Below are positions 43,452 to 52,640 of a stretch of 64,000 bases of DNA, in pieces. A program made the position numbers and the translations under genes. Source of the stretch: an uncultured Polaribacter sp. Its GTDB lineage: Bacteria > Bacteroidota > Bacteroidia > Flavobacteriales > Flavobacteriaceae. The notes under the pieces were generated by a model. That model was not told where the DNA came from and did not search any database. It saw only the letters and a program-made list of their open reading frames with translations. How positions within the stretch are numbered: position 1 is the stretch's first letter; each line of letters opens with the position of its first letter. The stretch lies in the NCBI RefSeq assembly GCF_947497695.1, contig NZ_CANMHM010000001.1:124001-188000 (forward strand). The letters are read 5' to 3'.

Positions 43452-43514
43452 TGTTTTGATTTTTGAAACAATTTACAATAAAAATCAACACTTTTTAAAT
43501 TTTAAATATTTTTT

Positions 43515-43600
43515 GGGCGTTCCCTAAAGGTCGGGCTTTTCGTTACAATCTTTTTTTTCGTACCTCAAAAAAAGGATTTCCACTGCAATCCCTAACGCAA
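43515..43600 (-). repeat. Dispersed intergenic element, copy 2
   Basis: Reverse-oriented counterpart of 25364-25452: the reverse complement starts GCGTTAGGGAT(TGCAGTGGAAA) and ends GCCCGACCTTTAGGGAACGCCC. The centre again has complementary T-rich and A-rich stretches. It lies in the divergent gap between the enoyl-CoA hydratase and ClC genes. Confidence 0.75.
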
Positions 43601-43665
43601 CTTGATAACTAATAATAAACCTTAAACCTATCAACTAAAATTCAATAATTATTAATTGTTTAAAT

Positions 43666-45045
43666 TTGCCAAAAAAGGAAGAAATAAAAAACACTCCTTT
43701 TATTTTAGAGGATATAAAATTTATGAAAAACATTAAAAAATTCTTTCTTCAATTTCAGCAAAGTTTTTCTCTACTATTTCTTTTAAAATGGACTTTTATC
43801 TGTTTGCTAATTGGTGCATTTACAGGTTCTGCATCTGCTATATTTTTATGGACTTTAGAATGGGCAACCAATTACAGAGAAGCAAATGTTTGGATTATTT
43901 GGCTGTTACCAATTGCAGGTTTAATCATTGGTTTGTCTTATCATTATTATGGAGAAAGCGTTGTAAAAGGAAATAATTTGTTGTTAGAAGAATATCATGC
44001 TCCTAAAAAAGTAATTCCTTTTAAAATGGCTCCTTTGGTTTTTATAGGAACTATTCTTACACATTTATTTGGTGGTTCTGCTGGTAGAGAAGGAACTGCA
44101 GTACAAGTTGGTGGTGCAATTGCAGACCAGTTTACTAAAATTTTTAAACTCAATAATTTAGATAGAAAAATTATATTAATCTGTGGAATAAGTGCAGGTT
44201 TTGCATCCGTTTTTGGAACACCTTTGGCTGGTGCAATTTTTGCATTAGAAGTGATGCTTATTGGACGCATAAAGTTCGATGCTATTTTACCAAGTTTTTT
44301 AGCAGCCGTTTTTGCCAACTATTTTTGTGGTGTTTGGCAAATTTCTCATCATACACATTATACAATTTCTACAGTTTCAGAATTAACTCCTGCAACTATT
44401 TTATGGTCTTTATTGGCAGGTATTATTTTTGGTTTGGTAAGTCTATTATTCTCAAAATCAACTCACTTTTGGGGTAAATTATTCAAAAAAACAATTAAAT
44501 ATCCACCATTAAGACCTGTAATTGGAGGTATCATTTTAGCAATTGTTGTCTATTTAATGCGTACTACAAAATACATTGGTTTAGGTGTGCCAACTATTGT
44601 AGATGCTTTTCATATCGACTTAAATTCGTATGATTTTTTCTTAAAACTACTTTTTACTTCTTTTACTTTGGGTGCAGGTTTTAAAGGTGGGGAAGTAACC
44701 CCGTTATTTTTTATAGGAGCTACTTTAGGAAACGTTTTAATATGGTTTATACCAATGCCAATGCCATTATTAGCAGGTATGGGTTTTGTAGCCGTTTTTG
44801 CAGGTGCAACCAATACACCTATTGCTTGTACAATTATGGGTATTGAATTATTCGGAATAGAATCTGGTGTTTTTGTTGCTTTAGCTTGTACAACTTCTTA
44901 TTTATTTTCTGGTCATTCTGGTATTTATGCTGCTCAAATTATTGGCAGTCCAAAAAATTTATTTTTTAAGAATGAAAAAGGACAAACGCTTACAGAAATT
45001 GAAAATAAAAAGAGTAAAAAAAATATTTATCATGAGAAGAATTAG
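43666..45045 (+). CDS. ClC-family chloride channel/antiporter
   Basis: A membrane protein of 459 residues from the TTG at 43666, or 440 from the ATG at 43723; the latter is as likely, because TAAATTTG just before 43666 resembles a -7 box. ClC signatures are GGSAGREGTAVQVGGAIADQ (the GREG motif with the gating Glu), SAGFASVFGTPLAGAIFALEV and GAGFKGGEVTPLFFIGATLGN. The gating Glu suggests H+/Cl- exchange capacity, but channel versus exchanger cannot be decided. A terminator follows. Confidence 0.92.
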   Translation: MPKKEEIKNTPFILEDIKFMKNIKKFFLQFQQSFSLLFLLKWTFICLLIGAFTGSASAIFLWTLEWATNYREANVWIIWLLPIAGLIIGLSYHYYGESVVKGNNLLLEEYHAPKKVIPFKMAPLVFIGTILTHLFGGSAGREGTAVQVGGAIADQFTKIFKLNNLDRKIILICGISAGFASVFGTPLAGAIFALEVMLIGRIKFDAILPSFLAAVFANYFCGVWQISHHTHYTISTVSELTPATILWSLLAGIIFGLVSLLFSKSTHFWGKLFKKTIKYPPLRPVIGGIILAIVVYLMRTTKYIGLGVPTIVDAFHIDLNSYDFFLKLLFTSFTLGAGFKGGEVTPLFFIGATLGNVLIWFIPMPMPLLAGMGFVAVFAGATNTPIACTIMGIELFGIESGVFVALACTTSYLFSGHSGIYAAQIIGSPKNLFFKNEKGQTLTEIENKKSKKNIYHEKN

Positions 45046-45063
45046 ACTCAACTCTTTAGAATC

Positions 45064-45108
45064 TACCACATAGAAAAATAGAAACATAGTCTATGTTTCT
45101 ATGTGGTA
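45064..45108. terminator. Long stem-loop between ClC and DoxX genes
   Basis: TACCACATAGAAA pairs with TTTCTATGTGGTA, and an inner GAAACATAG/CTATGTTTC pair extends it. A/T tracts on both sides allow it to work for both convergent genes. Confidence 0.8.
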
Positions 45109-45132
45109 AAAAAAGAAGATTTATAATACAAA

Positions 45133-46095
45133 CTACAATTTAATCTCATCAACATCAACCCAATTTTTCTTTTCAACTACTATCCCTTTGTCTAAAATAA
45201 CAACACCAGGGTTTGCTCTAACCATAGTTTTTAAAGTAGTTTCATCACAGAATAAAAAATCGAAAGGTAAATTGTATTTCTCTTTAGCTAGAAGTAGATC
45301 ATCAGTAAAAGAAGCAGAAACTCCATAAACTGTATATCCTTTTTGTATTGCTTTTGTAGTAAAATCTTTAATAGCAGGGAATCCATTTACATCAGCTTTG
45401 TCTAAACTGTAAACAATTACCAACATCACTTTTTCTTGCTTTAATAACTCTGGTGCTAGATCTGCTTGCGTATCTTCTAACATAAAATCATGAACTGGTG
45501 GTATGCTACCATCTTCTGGATATTCCATTCCTTTAGGTATACTTTTACCAATTGCATAGGCTCTAAAATCCATTAAAGGTAAATGTGTTAACACATGTTG
45601 CACAACATATAAGAAGATTCCTAAAGATAAAAAAGTAATTATTTTTGTTATTTTACCGCTAAAAATAGGTTTAATAAGATTTACTTTTATCACTAAAATG
45701 ATAATTAAAGCAATTAAAATTACGTTTTTATAGAAAGTTTCCCAAGTAGATAATTTTATAGCATCACCAAAACAACCACAATCTGTTACTTTATTATAAT
45801 AAGCAGAATACCAGGTTAAAAACAAGAAAATAAGGGTTAATAAAAATAAACTCCAAACTGTGAATTTTGGTTTATACCCAATTAAAATCATGACTCCTAA
45901 TAATATTTCTGCTACAATTAAAATAATTGCAAAAGGCAATGCATAAGGAATTAAAAACTCCATATTTAAAACATCTTCAGCAAAATATTCTTGAAACTTG
46001 TATTGAGATCCTATAGGATCTACCAATTTTACAAAGCCCGAAAAAATAAATAAGGCTCCTACTATTATTCTTGCAATTTGAACTAAAAATTTCAT
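45133..46095 (-). CDS. BT_3928-type DoxX membrane protein
   Basis: A 320-residue protein with four hydrophobic helices at the N-terminus in the DoxX/MauE pattern (ARIIVGALFIFSGFVKLVDPIGSQYK, IPYALPFAIILIVAEILLGVMIL), a Cys pair in KVTDCGCFGDAI, and a C-terminal soluble domain of redoxin-like fold (about 185-320) without a CxxC. It is likely a membrane component of a thiol or electron-transfer step. It is on the same strand as the DUF1599 gene, a common Bacteroidota order. Confidence 0.85.
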   Translation of the reverse strand: MKFLVQIARIIVGALFIFSGFVKLVDPIGSQYKFQEYFAEDVLNMEFLIPYALPFAIILIVAEILLGVMILIGYKPKFTVWSLFLLTLIFLFLTWYSAYYNKVTDCGCFGDAIKLSTWETFYKNVILIALIIILVIKVNLIKPIFSGKITKIITFLSLGIFLYVVQHVLTHLPLMDFRAYAIGKSIPKGMEYPEDGSIPPVHDFMLEDTQADLAPELLKQEKVMLVIVYSLDKADVNGFPAIKDFTTKAIQKGYTVYGVSASFTDDLLLAKEKYNLPFDFLFCDETTLKTMVRANPGVVILDKGIVVEKKNWVDVDEIKL

Positions 46096-46220
46096 AATTA
46101 TTCTTTTTATTATATAAACTTAATAAACAAACTTGTATTTGAAACTAACAAATTACTGCGTTTTTCTAAATAACGACCACTCTGCTACTTTAAAATTTTC
46201 TCACTTTAAAAACTTTTTAA

Positions 46221-46760
46221 CTACTTCTCTCCCAAATGAATCATCGCAAAAACGGCATAATTAATCATGTCTTGGTAATTTGCATCAATCCCTTCAGAAA
46301 CCAATGTTTTGCCTTTATTATCTTCTATTTGTTTTACGCGTAATAATTTCTGCAAAATTAAATCTGTTAAACTAGATACTCGCATTTCTCTCCAAGCTTC
46401 ACCATAATCATGATTTTTGTTTAGCATTAATTCTTTGGTAATTTTACTATGATGATCATACAAAACAGTAGCTTGTTCTGTATTTAAATCAGGGTTTTCT
46501 ACTACCCCTTTTTCTAACTGAATCAATGCCATTATAGAATAATTGATAATACCAATAAACTCAGATTTTTCTCCTTCATCAACCTTTCTAACTTCATTTT
46601 CTTGTAACTGACGAATTCTTTGTGCCTTAATAAAAATTTGATCTGTTAATGATGGTAAACGTAAAATTCGCCACGCAGAACCATAATCAGACATTTTTTT
46701 TATAAATAAACTCCTGCATTCTTCAATTACAGCATCGTATTGTTTTGAGGTATCTTGCAT
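46221..46760 (-). CDS. DUF1599 family protein
   Basis: The ATG at 46760 (MQDTSKQYDAVIEECR) is preferred over the longer frame from 46808. The protein holds two related halves: KKMSDYGSAWRILRLPSLTDQIFIKAQRIRQL (about 20-50) and LMLNKNHDYGEAWREMRVSSLTDLILQKLLRVKQI (about 112-147). It is thus an internal duplication of the DUF1599 helical repeat, which is similar to all-alpha NTP pyrophosphohydrolases. A nucleotide-housekeeping role is inferred only. Confidence 0.85.
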   Translation of the reverse strand: MQDTSKQYDAVIEECRSLFIKKMSDYGSAWRILRLPSLTDQIFIKAQRIRQLQENEVRKVDEGEKSEFIGIINYSIMALIQLEKGVVENPDLNTEQATVLYDHHSKITKELMLNKNHDYGEAWREMRVSSLTDLILQKLLRVKQIEDNKGKTLVSEGIDANYQDMINYAVFAMIHLGEK

Positions 46761-46844
46761 TTTCTTAAAAAAAAGTATTTCATCAAAAATAGTAAAACTT
46801 AAACGCATTTCATTTATTTTTACAATGAATTTAATAAAGTATTC

Positions 46845-47426
46845 ATGAACAAGATTGTTGTTTTTTGTGGTTCTAGTTTAGGTTTTAATCCTGTTTACAA
46901 AAAAGCTGCTGTAGAATTAGGAAATTATTTTTCAAAAAATAAAATCAGTTTGATTTATGGTGGTGGAAAAGTTGGAATGATGGGTATAATTGCTGATACA
47001 ATTCTTGCTCAAAATGGTGAAGTAATTGGCGTAATACCTAAATTATTAGAAAAAGAAGAAGTTGTACATGCAGGAGTTGAAGAAATGATTGTTTGCAAAA
47101 AAATGAGTGAACGTAAAGTAATTATGAGCAAATTAGCTGATGGCTACATAACTCTTCCAGGAGGTTTTGGTACTTTAGATGAACTTTTTGAAGCACTTAC
47201 TTTAAACCAACTACACATAGAACAAAAACCAGTAGGCCTTTTAAATGTAAATGGTTTTTTTGATGCCGTTTTACTACAATTAGACAAAATGGTTGCAGAA
47301 GGCTATTTAAAACAAAACAACAGAGATTTATTATTAGTTGCTACCTCTGTAAACGAGTTAATGAAAAAAATGGACAATTATAAAGCAACTAAAATTAGCC
47401 ACGTAATAAATAAAGTAATACGTTAA
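46845..47426 (+). CDS. LOG-family protein (TIGR00730)
   Basis: A 193-residue Rossmann-type protein. FCGSSLGFNPVYKKAAVELGN at the start and PGGFGTLDELFEALT (about 105-119) give the LOG motif PGGxGTxxE. Members are cytokinin riboside 5'-monophosphate phosphoribohydrolases. In bacteria without plant contact the role may be nucleotide 5'-monophosphate hydrolysis (PpnN-like). It abuts folP with no gap. Confidence 0.92.
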   Translation: MNKIVVFCGSSLGFNPVYKKAAVELGNYFSKNKISLIYGGGKVGMMGIIADTILAQNGEVIGVIPKLLEKEEVVHAGVEEMIVCKKMSERKVIMSKLADGYITLPGGFGTLDELFEALTLNQLHIEQKPVGLLNVNGFFDAVLLQLDKMVAEGYLKQNNRDLLLVATSVNELMKKMDNYKATKISHVINKVIR

Positions 47427-48248
47427 ATGACAATAAATTGCAAGGGAACTTTAGTAGATCTTTCCACTCCAAAAGTGATGGGAATATTAAATATTACACC
47501 AGATTCTTTTTTTGATGGTGGAAAATATAAAAACGAGACTGACATTCTAAACCAAGTTGAAAAAATGTTGCTAGAAGGTGCTACTTTTATAGATGTTGGT
47601 GCCTATTCTTCTAGACCTGGTGCAAAACATATTGCACAAGAAATAGAACTGCAAAGAATTGTTCCTGTTATCAATTTATTAATTAAAAACTTTCCAGAAA
47701 TTATTATTTCTGTAGATACCTTTAGAAGTAAAGTTGCACAAGAAACTATAAAGGCAGGAGCAGCCATTGTAAACGATATTTCTGGTGGTAAAATGGATGA
47801 TAATATGTTTGCAACAGTTGCCAATTTGCAAGTGCCTTATATATTAATGCACATGTTAGGCACACCACAAAACATGCAAAAAAACCCTGTTTACAAAGAT
47901 GTAACTCAAGAAATCATTTCCTTTTTTGCGGCACAAATTCATAAATTACATCAACTAAAACTAAATGATGTTATTATAGATGTTGGTTTTGGTTTTGGTA
48001 AAACAATCCATCATAATTTTGAAATTTTAAAGAATTTATCGCTTTTTAAAAACTTAGACGCACCAATTTTAGCAGGAATTTCACGTAAATCTATGCTGTA
48101 CAAAACCTTAGATATTTCTGCCCAAGAGGCACTAAATGCTACCACTTCTGCAAATACAATTGCACTTTTAAATGGCGCAAATATACTACGAGTGCATGAT
48201 GTAAAAGAAGCTGTTGAGGCTGTGAAAATTGTGAAACAAATATTATAA
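47427..48248 (+). CDS. folP: FolP, dihydropteroate synthase
   Basis: A 273-residue TIM-barrel enzyme that joins pABA and the pterin diphosphate in folate synthesis. KVMGILNITPDSFFDGGKYKN and LEGATFIDVGAYSSRPGA are the two PROSITE-type motifs, with VNDISGGKMD and ILAGISRKSM completing it. It starts on the base after the LOG stop codon. cdaA lies 210 bases downstream on the same strand. Confidence 0.95.
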   Translation: MTINCKGTLVDLSTPKVMGILNITPDSFFDGGKYKNETDILNQVEKMLLEGATFIDVGAYSSRPGAKHIAQEIELQRIVPVINLLIKNFPEIIISVDTFRSKVAQETIKAGAAIVNDISGGKMDDNMFATVANLQVPYILMHMLGTPQNMQKNPVYKDVTQEIISFFAAQIHKLHQLKLNDVIIDVGFGFGKTIHHNFEILKNLSLFKNLDAPILAGISRKSMLYKTLDISAQEALNATTSANTIALLNGANILRVHDVKEAVEAVKIVKQIL

Positions 48249-48262
48249 TTACTCACAAAACT

Positions 48263-48291
48263 TGTCATTCCTGCGTAGTCAGAAATCTATA
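48263..48291 (+). repeat. REP-like arm (TGTCATTCCTGCG)
   Basis: A single arm related to the inverted pair at 42624-42691, just after folP. No facing partner is evident in the next 100 bases. Confidence 0.55.
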
Positions 48292-48304
48292 ATAATTTTT
48301 TTTA

Positions 48305-48393
48305 GAAGCTACTTCCTGCTTTCACTACTCGCTTTTTTTATTCTGAAAAAGAATAAAAAAGAGCTCAAACAAACCGTTCAATCAGGGCTAAAC
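48305..48393 (-). repeat. Dispersed intergenic element, copy 3
   Basis: The reverse complement starts GTTTAGCCCTGATTGAACGG and contains TTTGAGCTCTTTTTT and AAAAAGCGAGTAGTGAAAGC, matching the centre of the 25364 copy almost exactly; the GGGAACGCCC end is missing. It lies between folP and cdaA. Confidence 0.65.
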
Positions 48394-48457
48394 TTATTTG
48401 CCAACTCTTGTCATCAGTAATTTTATTAGTACTTTAGCTTAAAACCAATCAATTTTT

Positions 48458-49234
48458 ATGTTCGATTTTATACAATTTTCTACATTAGATATTATAGACA
48501 TTGTTTTAGTAGCAACACTACTTTACTATATTTATAAATTACTAAAAGGTACTGTTGCTATAAACATTGTAATTGGTATTGCATTAATTTTTGTAATCTG
48601 GAAAATAACACAAGCTCTAGAAATGAAAATGTTAAGTGGCATTTTAGGCTATTTACTTTCTGGAGGTGTGATTGCATTAATTATTGTATTTCAACAAGAA
48701 ATAAGAAAATTTTTATTAATGATTGGTACTACCAATTTTACCACTAAAAGAAGTCTTTTAAAACAACTAAAATTTTTACAAACAGAAATTACTTCAGATA
48801 TAGATACAGAAGTTATTTTAGAAGCTTGTAAAAACATGGCAAAAACAAAAACAGGTGCTTTAATTGTTATAGAACGTACAAATGCTCTAGATTTTTTAAT
48901 AAATACGGGTGATGCTATGAATGCTTCAGTTAATGAAGCAATTTTAGAAAGTATTTTTTACAAAAATAGCCCTTTACACGATGGAGCCATAATTATTAGA
49001 GATAATTTTATTATAGCAACAAGAGTAATTTTACCCATTTCTGATAGCACCAAAATACCTGCTAGATTTGGATTAAGACACAGAGCAGCCATTGGTGTTT
49101 CTGAAAAAACAGATGCTGTTTGTTTGTTAGTTTCTGAAGAAACTGGTGAAATTTCTTATATAAAAGATGGTAGTTTTGAGCTTTATTCTAATTATGATGA
49201 TTTGAATGAAAAGCTTAAAATAGATTTGATATAA
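48458..49234 (+). CDS. cdaA: CdaA-type diadenylate cyclase
   Basis: A 258-residue membrane-bound enzyme making c-di-AMP. Three N-terminal helices (about 5-85) precede the DisA_N/DAC domain with SPLHDGAIIIRD (DGA motif) and RFGLRHRAAIG (RHR motif), the metal/ATP-binding signature. A terminator follows. CdaA usually works with a regulator CdaR, which is not adjacent here. Confidence 0.95.
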   Translation: MFDFIQFSTLDIIDIVLVATLLYYIYKLLKGTVAINIVIGIALIFVIWKITQALEMKMLSGILGYLLSGGVIALIIVFQQEIRKFLLMIGTTNFTTKRSLLKQLKFLQTEITSDIDTEVILEACKNMAKTKTGALIVIERTNALDFLINTGDAMNASVNEAILESIFYKNSPLHDGAIIIRDNFIIATRVILPISDSTKIPARFGLRHRAAIGVSEKTDAVCLLVSEETGEISYIKDGSFELYSNYDDLNEKLKIDLI

Positions 49235-49250
49235 TTATAAGATAGTTACA

Positions 49251-49282
49251 AAAAAAGGTTCTCAAAATTGAGAACCTTTTTT
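49251..49282. terminator. Bidirectional terminator cdaA/repeat lipoprotein
   Basis: GGTTCTC and GAGAACC with A and T runs on either side form a symmetrical stem-loop between the convergent ends of cdaA and the repeat lipoprotein gene. Confidence 0.85.
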
Positions 49283-49305
49283 TTAAATTTTTAAAGTAAA
49301 CTAGC

Positions 49306-49971
49306 TTATTTAGCAGCAGATATTTTAGATTGAATAGCAGATAAAACACTTTTGTATTTTGCCATTTCAGATACATCTAATTTAGATGCTAACTCTTTTC
49401 CTTTAGCAACCAAAGCAGCTCCTTTAGGTGCTAATGCAGCAATTTTAGCTACATTACCATTTGCAGCAATGTAATCTTTTGCATACGCAGCATAATCTGT
49501 TAAATTTTTAGTTACAGCTTCATTCGAAAAAGAAGGAATAGATATTCCTCCTAAAGCAGAAGTTACAGCATTACTAGCTTTATCAACCACAGCATTAGCC
49601 GCATTTGTTGCTCCATCTACAACTGCACCTGCAGCATTTGTTGTTGCATCTACAGCAGAATTAGCAGCATTTGTTGCTCCATCTACAACTGCACCTGCAG
49701 CATTTGTTGTTGCATCTACAGCAGAATTAGCAGCATTTGTTGCCCCATCTACAACTGCACCTGCAGCATTTGTTGTAGCATCTACAGCAGAATTAGCAGC
49801 ATTTGTTGCTCCATCTACAACTGCACCTGCAGCGTTTGTTGTTACGTCTACAGCAGCACCAGCAGTTTCTACAGTTGCATCTTTTAAGTCACTTGCTCCT
49901 TTTTTTACTTCTTTACAAGACGTTGCCAATAAAGAACCTGCAACTAGTACAGATAATACGATTTTTTTCAT
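49306..49971 (-). CDS. Lipoprotein with four 22-residue hendecad repeats
   Basis: A 221-residue predicted lipoprotein: signal MKKIVLSVLVAGSLLATSC with lipidated Cys19. Residues 41-128 are four near-identical 22-mers, each two 11-mers (VD-x-x-TNAA-x-x-x), for example VDATTNAAGAVVDGATNAAN. An 11-residue period in an Ala/Asn/Thr helix resembles LEA-type or apolipoprotein-like amphipathic helices. The C-terminal domain (about 145-221) is not recognised. It likely lines the periplasmic face or outer membrane; stress protection is a guess from the repeat pattern. Confidence 0.8.
   Translation of the reverse strand: MKKIVLSVLVAGSLLATSCKEVKKGASDLKDATVETAGAAVDVTTNAAGAVVDGATNAANSAVDATTNAAGAVVDGATNAANSAVDATTNAAGAVVDGATNAANSAVDATTNAAGAVVDGATNAANAVVDKASNAVTSALGGISIPSFSNEAVTKNLTDYAAYAKDYIAANGNVAKIAALAPKGAALVAKGKELASKLDVSEMAKYKSVLSAIQSKISAAK
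49588..49851 (-). repeat. Four tandem 66-bp units inside the lipoprotein gene
   Basis: The 264 bases encoding residues 41-128 are four 66-base units with very few base differences (for example gtt versus gta codons and one acg). The near identity suggests recent copy-number change. Confidence 0.85.
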
Positions 49972-50044
49972 TTTGATATGATTTTAGATTGAGCAGCTAA
50001 TTTAAAACAATAAATAGAAAAAAAGTGAATTATTTTAATAATTC

Positions 50045-51811
50045 TTACGAAGCCTTTTCTAGACTGAACTGCTTATCGTACAGATTCTTATAAAATCCTT
50101 TTTCTTTATCTAATAACTCATTATGTGTTCCTTCTTCTACAATAAAACCTTTGTCCATAACTATAATTTTATCAGCTTGTTTAATTGTTGCTAACCTGTG
50201 TGCAATTACAATAGAAGTTCTTCCTTTGGTAATGGTTTCTGTGGCAAACTGAATCATCTGTTCTGCATGAGAATCTACTGATGAAGTAGCTTCATCTAAA
50301 ATTAAAATACTTGGTTTACTTACATAAGCTCTTAAAAAAGCTATCAATTGTCGTTGACCAGAAGATAACATGGCTCCTCGTTCTTTTACATTGTATTGAT
50401 ATCCTCCAGGAAGCGTCATTATAAAATTATGTATGCCAATTTGTTTGGCGGCAGTTTTTACTTCTGCCAGCGAAATTGCATCATTTTTTAAAGTAATATT
50501 GTTTAAAATAGAATCTGAAAATAAAAAAACATCTTGCAAAACAACAGCAACTTGGTTTCTTAAACTTTCTAAAGTATATTTATTTATAGAAACATCATCC
50601 ACAGAAATAGTACCACTATCTATCTCATAAAAACGATTTATTAAATTAATAATTGTAGATTTTCCTGCACCTGTTGCCCCAACAATGGCAATCGTTTGTC
50701 CGCTTTTTACATCCAAAGAAATGCCTTTTAAAACTTCTTCATCTTTTATGTAACTAAACCTAACATCTTTAAAACTAATATTTCCTTTTAAATTATCTGC
50801 TTTAATAGTTCCGTTTTTAACAATGCTACTTTGTGTATCAATAATTTTAAATACACGTTCTCCAGACACAATGCCCATTTGCAATTGGTTAAATTTATCT
50901 GCAATTTGACGTAAAGGTCTAAATAACATTTGTGCCATTTGTACAAATGCCATTACTGTTCCAGGACCAGGAACAGCTCCTCCAATAATTTGTTTACTAC
51001 CAAACCAAACAATTAAACCAATACCAATTGATGATAAAATTTCTGCAATTGGAAAGAAAATGGAGAAATACCAAATGGTTTTTATGTATGCTTTTTTATG
51101 TTTATCATTAATATCTTTAAAATTTTTATATTCAATTATTTCTCGGTTAAAAAGTTGCACAATTTTCATACCTGTAACTCTTTCTTGCACAAAACCGTTT
51201 AAATTTGCTACTTGATTTCTTACCTCTTGAAAGGTTGTTTTTATTGCTTTTTGAAAAACTCTTGTTGCATAAATTAAAATTGGTAAAACAGATAAAGCTA
51301 TTAAGGCTAATTTCCAATTTATAAAAAACATAACTACTGTAACTGCAAGCATTTTTAAAATATCACTTACAATTGTAAATACTCCTTGTGAAAAAAATGC
51401 AGCAATGGTTTCAATATCAGAAACTACTCTTGTAACCAGTTTACCAACAGAATTTGTATCAAAATAAGACATTTTAAACTGTAGTATATGTCTAAATATT
51501 TTTGCTCTAATATCTTTAATAATGTGTTGACCAACCCAATTGGCATAATAAATAAAGGAAAACTGTAATAAAACTTCAATGGTAAGTAGTATAAATAACA
51601 GTAAAATATTTTGAATGAGTCCTTGTGAGTCTTTTACTATAATATAATTATCTACTGTTTTTAAAATTAAATAAGGAGTTAGCAATGCTACAAGAGCCAA
51701 TAAAATTGTTGAACTAGCAGCTATAAAAAACTCTAATTTATAGCGTTTTGCATAACTCATTAATCTCGAAAAAATTTGCATATCAAATGCTTTCCCTGTT
51801 TTATCTGCCAA
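50045..51811 (-). CDS. MsbA-like ABC exporter (fused permease-ATPase)
   Basis: A 588-residue half-transporter: six-helix ABC membrane domain (about 20-310) and an ATPase domain (about 345-580). The Walker A is GATGAGKST, the signature LSSGQRQLI, the Walker B SILILDEATSS, with the switch His in IVIAHRLATI. Such proteins export lipids, peptides or drugs; the substrate is unknown. The next gene on the strand, truA, ends 4 bases before its start (upstream truA), so both may share a transcript. Confidence 0.93.
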   Translation of the reverse strand: MADKTGKAFDMQIFSRLMSYAKRYKLEFFIAASSTILLALVALLTPYLILKTVDNYIIVKDSQGLIQNILLLFILLTIEVLLQFSFIYYANWVGQHIIKDIRAKIFRHILQFKMSYFDTNSVGKLVTRVVSDIETIAAFFSQGVFTIVSDILKMLAVTVVMFFINWKLALIALSVLPILIYATRVFQKAIKTTFQEVRNQVANLNGFVQERVTGMKIVQLFNREIIEYKNFKDINDKHKKAYIKTIWYFSIFFPIAEILSSIGIGLIVWFGSKQIIGGAVPGPGTVMAFVQMAQMLFRPLRQIADKFNQLQMGIVSGERVFKIIDTQSSIVKNGTIKADNLKGNISFKDVRFSYIKDEEVLKGISLDVKSGQTIAIVGATGAGKSTIINLINRFYEIDSGTISVDDVSINKYTLESLRNQVAVVLQDVFLFSDSILNNITLKNDAISLAEVKTAAKQIGIHNFIMTLPGGYQYNVKERGAMLSSGQRQLIAFLRAYVSKPSILILDEATSSVDSHAEQMIQFATETITKGRTSIVIAHRLATIKQADKIIVMDKGFIVEEGTHNELLDKEKGFYKNLYDKQFSLEKAS

Positions 51812-51814
51812 AAC

Positions 51815-52540
51815 TTAATATTTAATTTTTGTTAAAAACAATCCTTTTGCAGGTACTGACAATCCTGCATTTCCTCTATTTTTACTCTCTATAATTGTTC
51901 TAAAATCTTCTTTAGTAATTTTACCTAAACCAACATCAACCAAAGTACCAACAATAGCTCTAACCATATTTCTTAAGAATCTATTTGCTGTTATACAGAA
52001 AACCAATTCGTTTCCATTTTGTTTCCAAACTGCTTCCATCACATTACAATTGTAGGTATAAACATCTGTTTTAACTTTAGAAAACGTTTGAAAATCTGTA
52101 TATTCTAATAATAATTTAGAAGCATCGTTCATTAAAGAAACATCTAAATTCTGAGAATGAATTTGCCAAGAGAAATCTAATAAAAACGGATTTCTACCCA
52201 GCCATATTTTATATTCATAACTTCTACTAATGGCATTAAAACGAGCATGTTTTTCATCATCAACCAAAAAAACTCTGTAGACAACAATATCTGCTGGCAA
52301 AAGCGAATTTAACTTATGTGAAGTATCTCCTTTTAATTCAGAATCAACGTCAAAATGAGCAAACATTTGCGATGCATGTACTCCTGTATCTGTTCTACCT
52401 GCTCCAACTACTTCAATTTTTTGTTGAAGAATTGTACTTACAGCTTTGTTTAGTTTTTCTTGTACAGAAATTACATCTGGTTGAATTTGCCAACCATGAT
52501 ATTTTTTTCCGTTATATGAAAGCTCAATAAAATACCTCAA
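51815..52540 (-). CDS. truA: TruA, tRNA pseudouridine38-40 synthase
   Basis: A 241-residue enzyme that makes pseudouridine in the anticodon arm. The catalytic Asp51 is in VGAGRTDTGVHASQMFAHFD. LNSLLPADIVV, FNAISRSYEYKI and FLRNMVRAIVGTLVDVGLGK are TruA motifs. The ABC exporter gene starts 4 bases after its stop on the same strand. Confidence 0.95.
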   Translation of the reverse strand: MRYFIELSYNGKKYHGWQIQPDVISVQEKLNKAVSTILQQKIEVVGAGRTDTGVHASQMFAHFDVDSELKGDTSHKLNSLLPADIVVYRVFLVDDEKHARFNAISRSYEYKIWLGRNPFLLDFSWQIHSQNLDVSLMNDASKLLLEYTDFQTFSKVKTDVYTYNCNVMEAVWKQNGNELVFCITANRFLRNMVRAIVGTLVDVGLGKITKEDFRTIIESKNRGNAGLSVPAKGLFLTKIKY

Positions 52541-52592
52541 GAAAATCTGTTTTTTGTAGGTCTCAAAATTACGGAAATTATTTTGTTATGAT

Positions 52593-52600
52593 TACTTTTG
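52593..52600 (+). promoter_or_regulatory. Candidate -7 box (TACTTTTG)
   Basis: A TAnnTTTG match about 40 bases before the phosphodiesterase start, in the divergent gap with truA. The -33 element is unclear. Confidence 0.4.
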
Positions 52601-52640
52601 ATGAGATTACACACGTTAAACTTTTCTTACAAACTTTCTG

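Noticed and set aside
49588-49851. Regular 66-bp repeats as a CRISPR-like array
   Set aside because: They are contiguous without spacers, lie inside an intact reading frame and encode 22-residue repeats.
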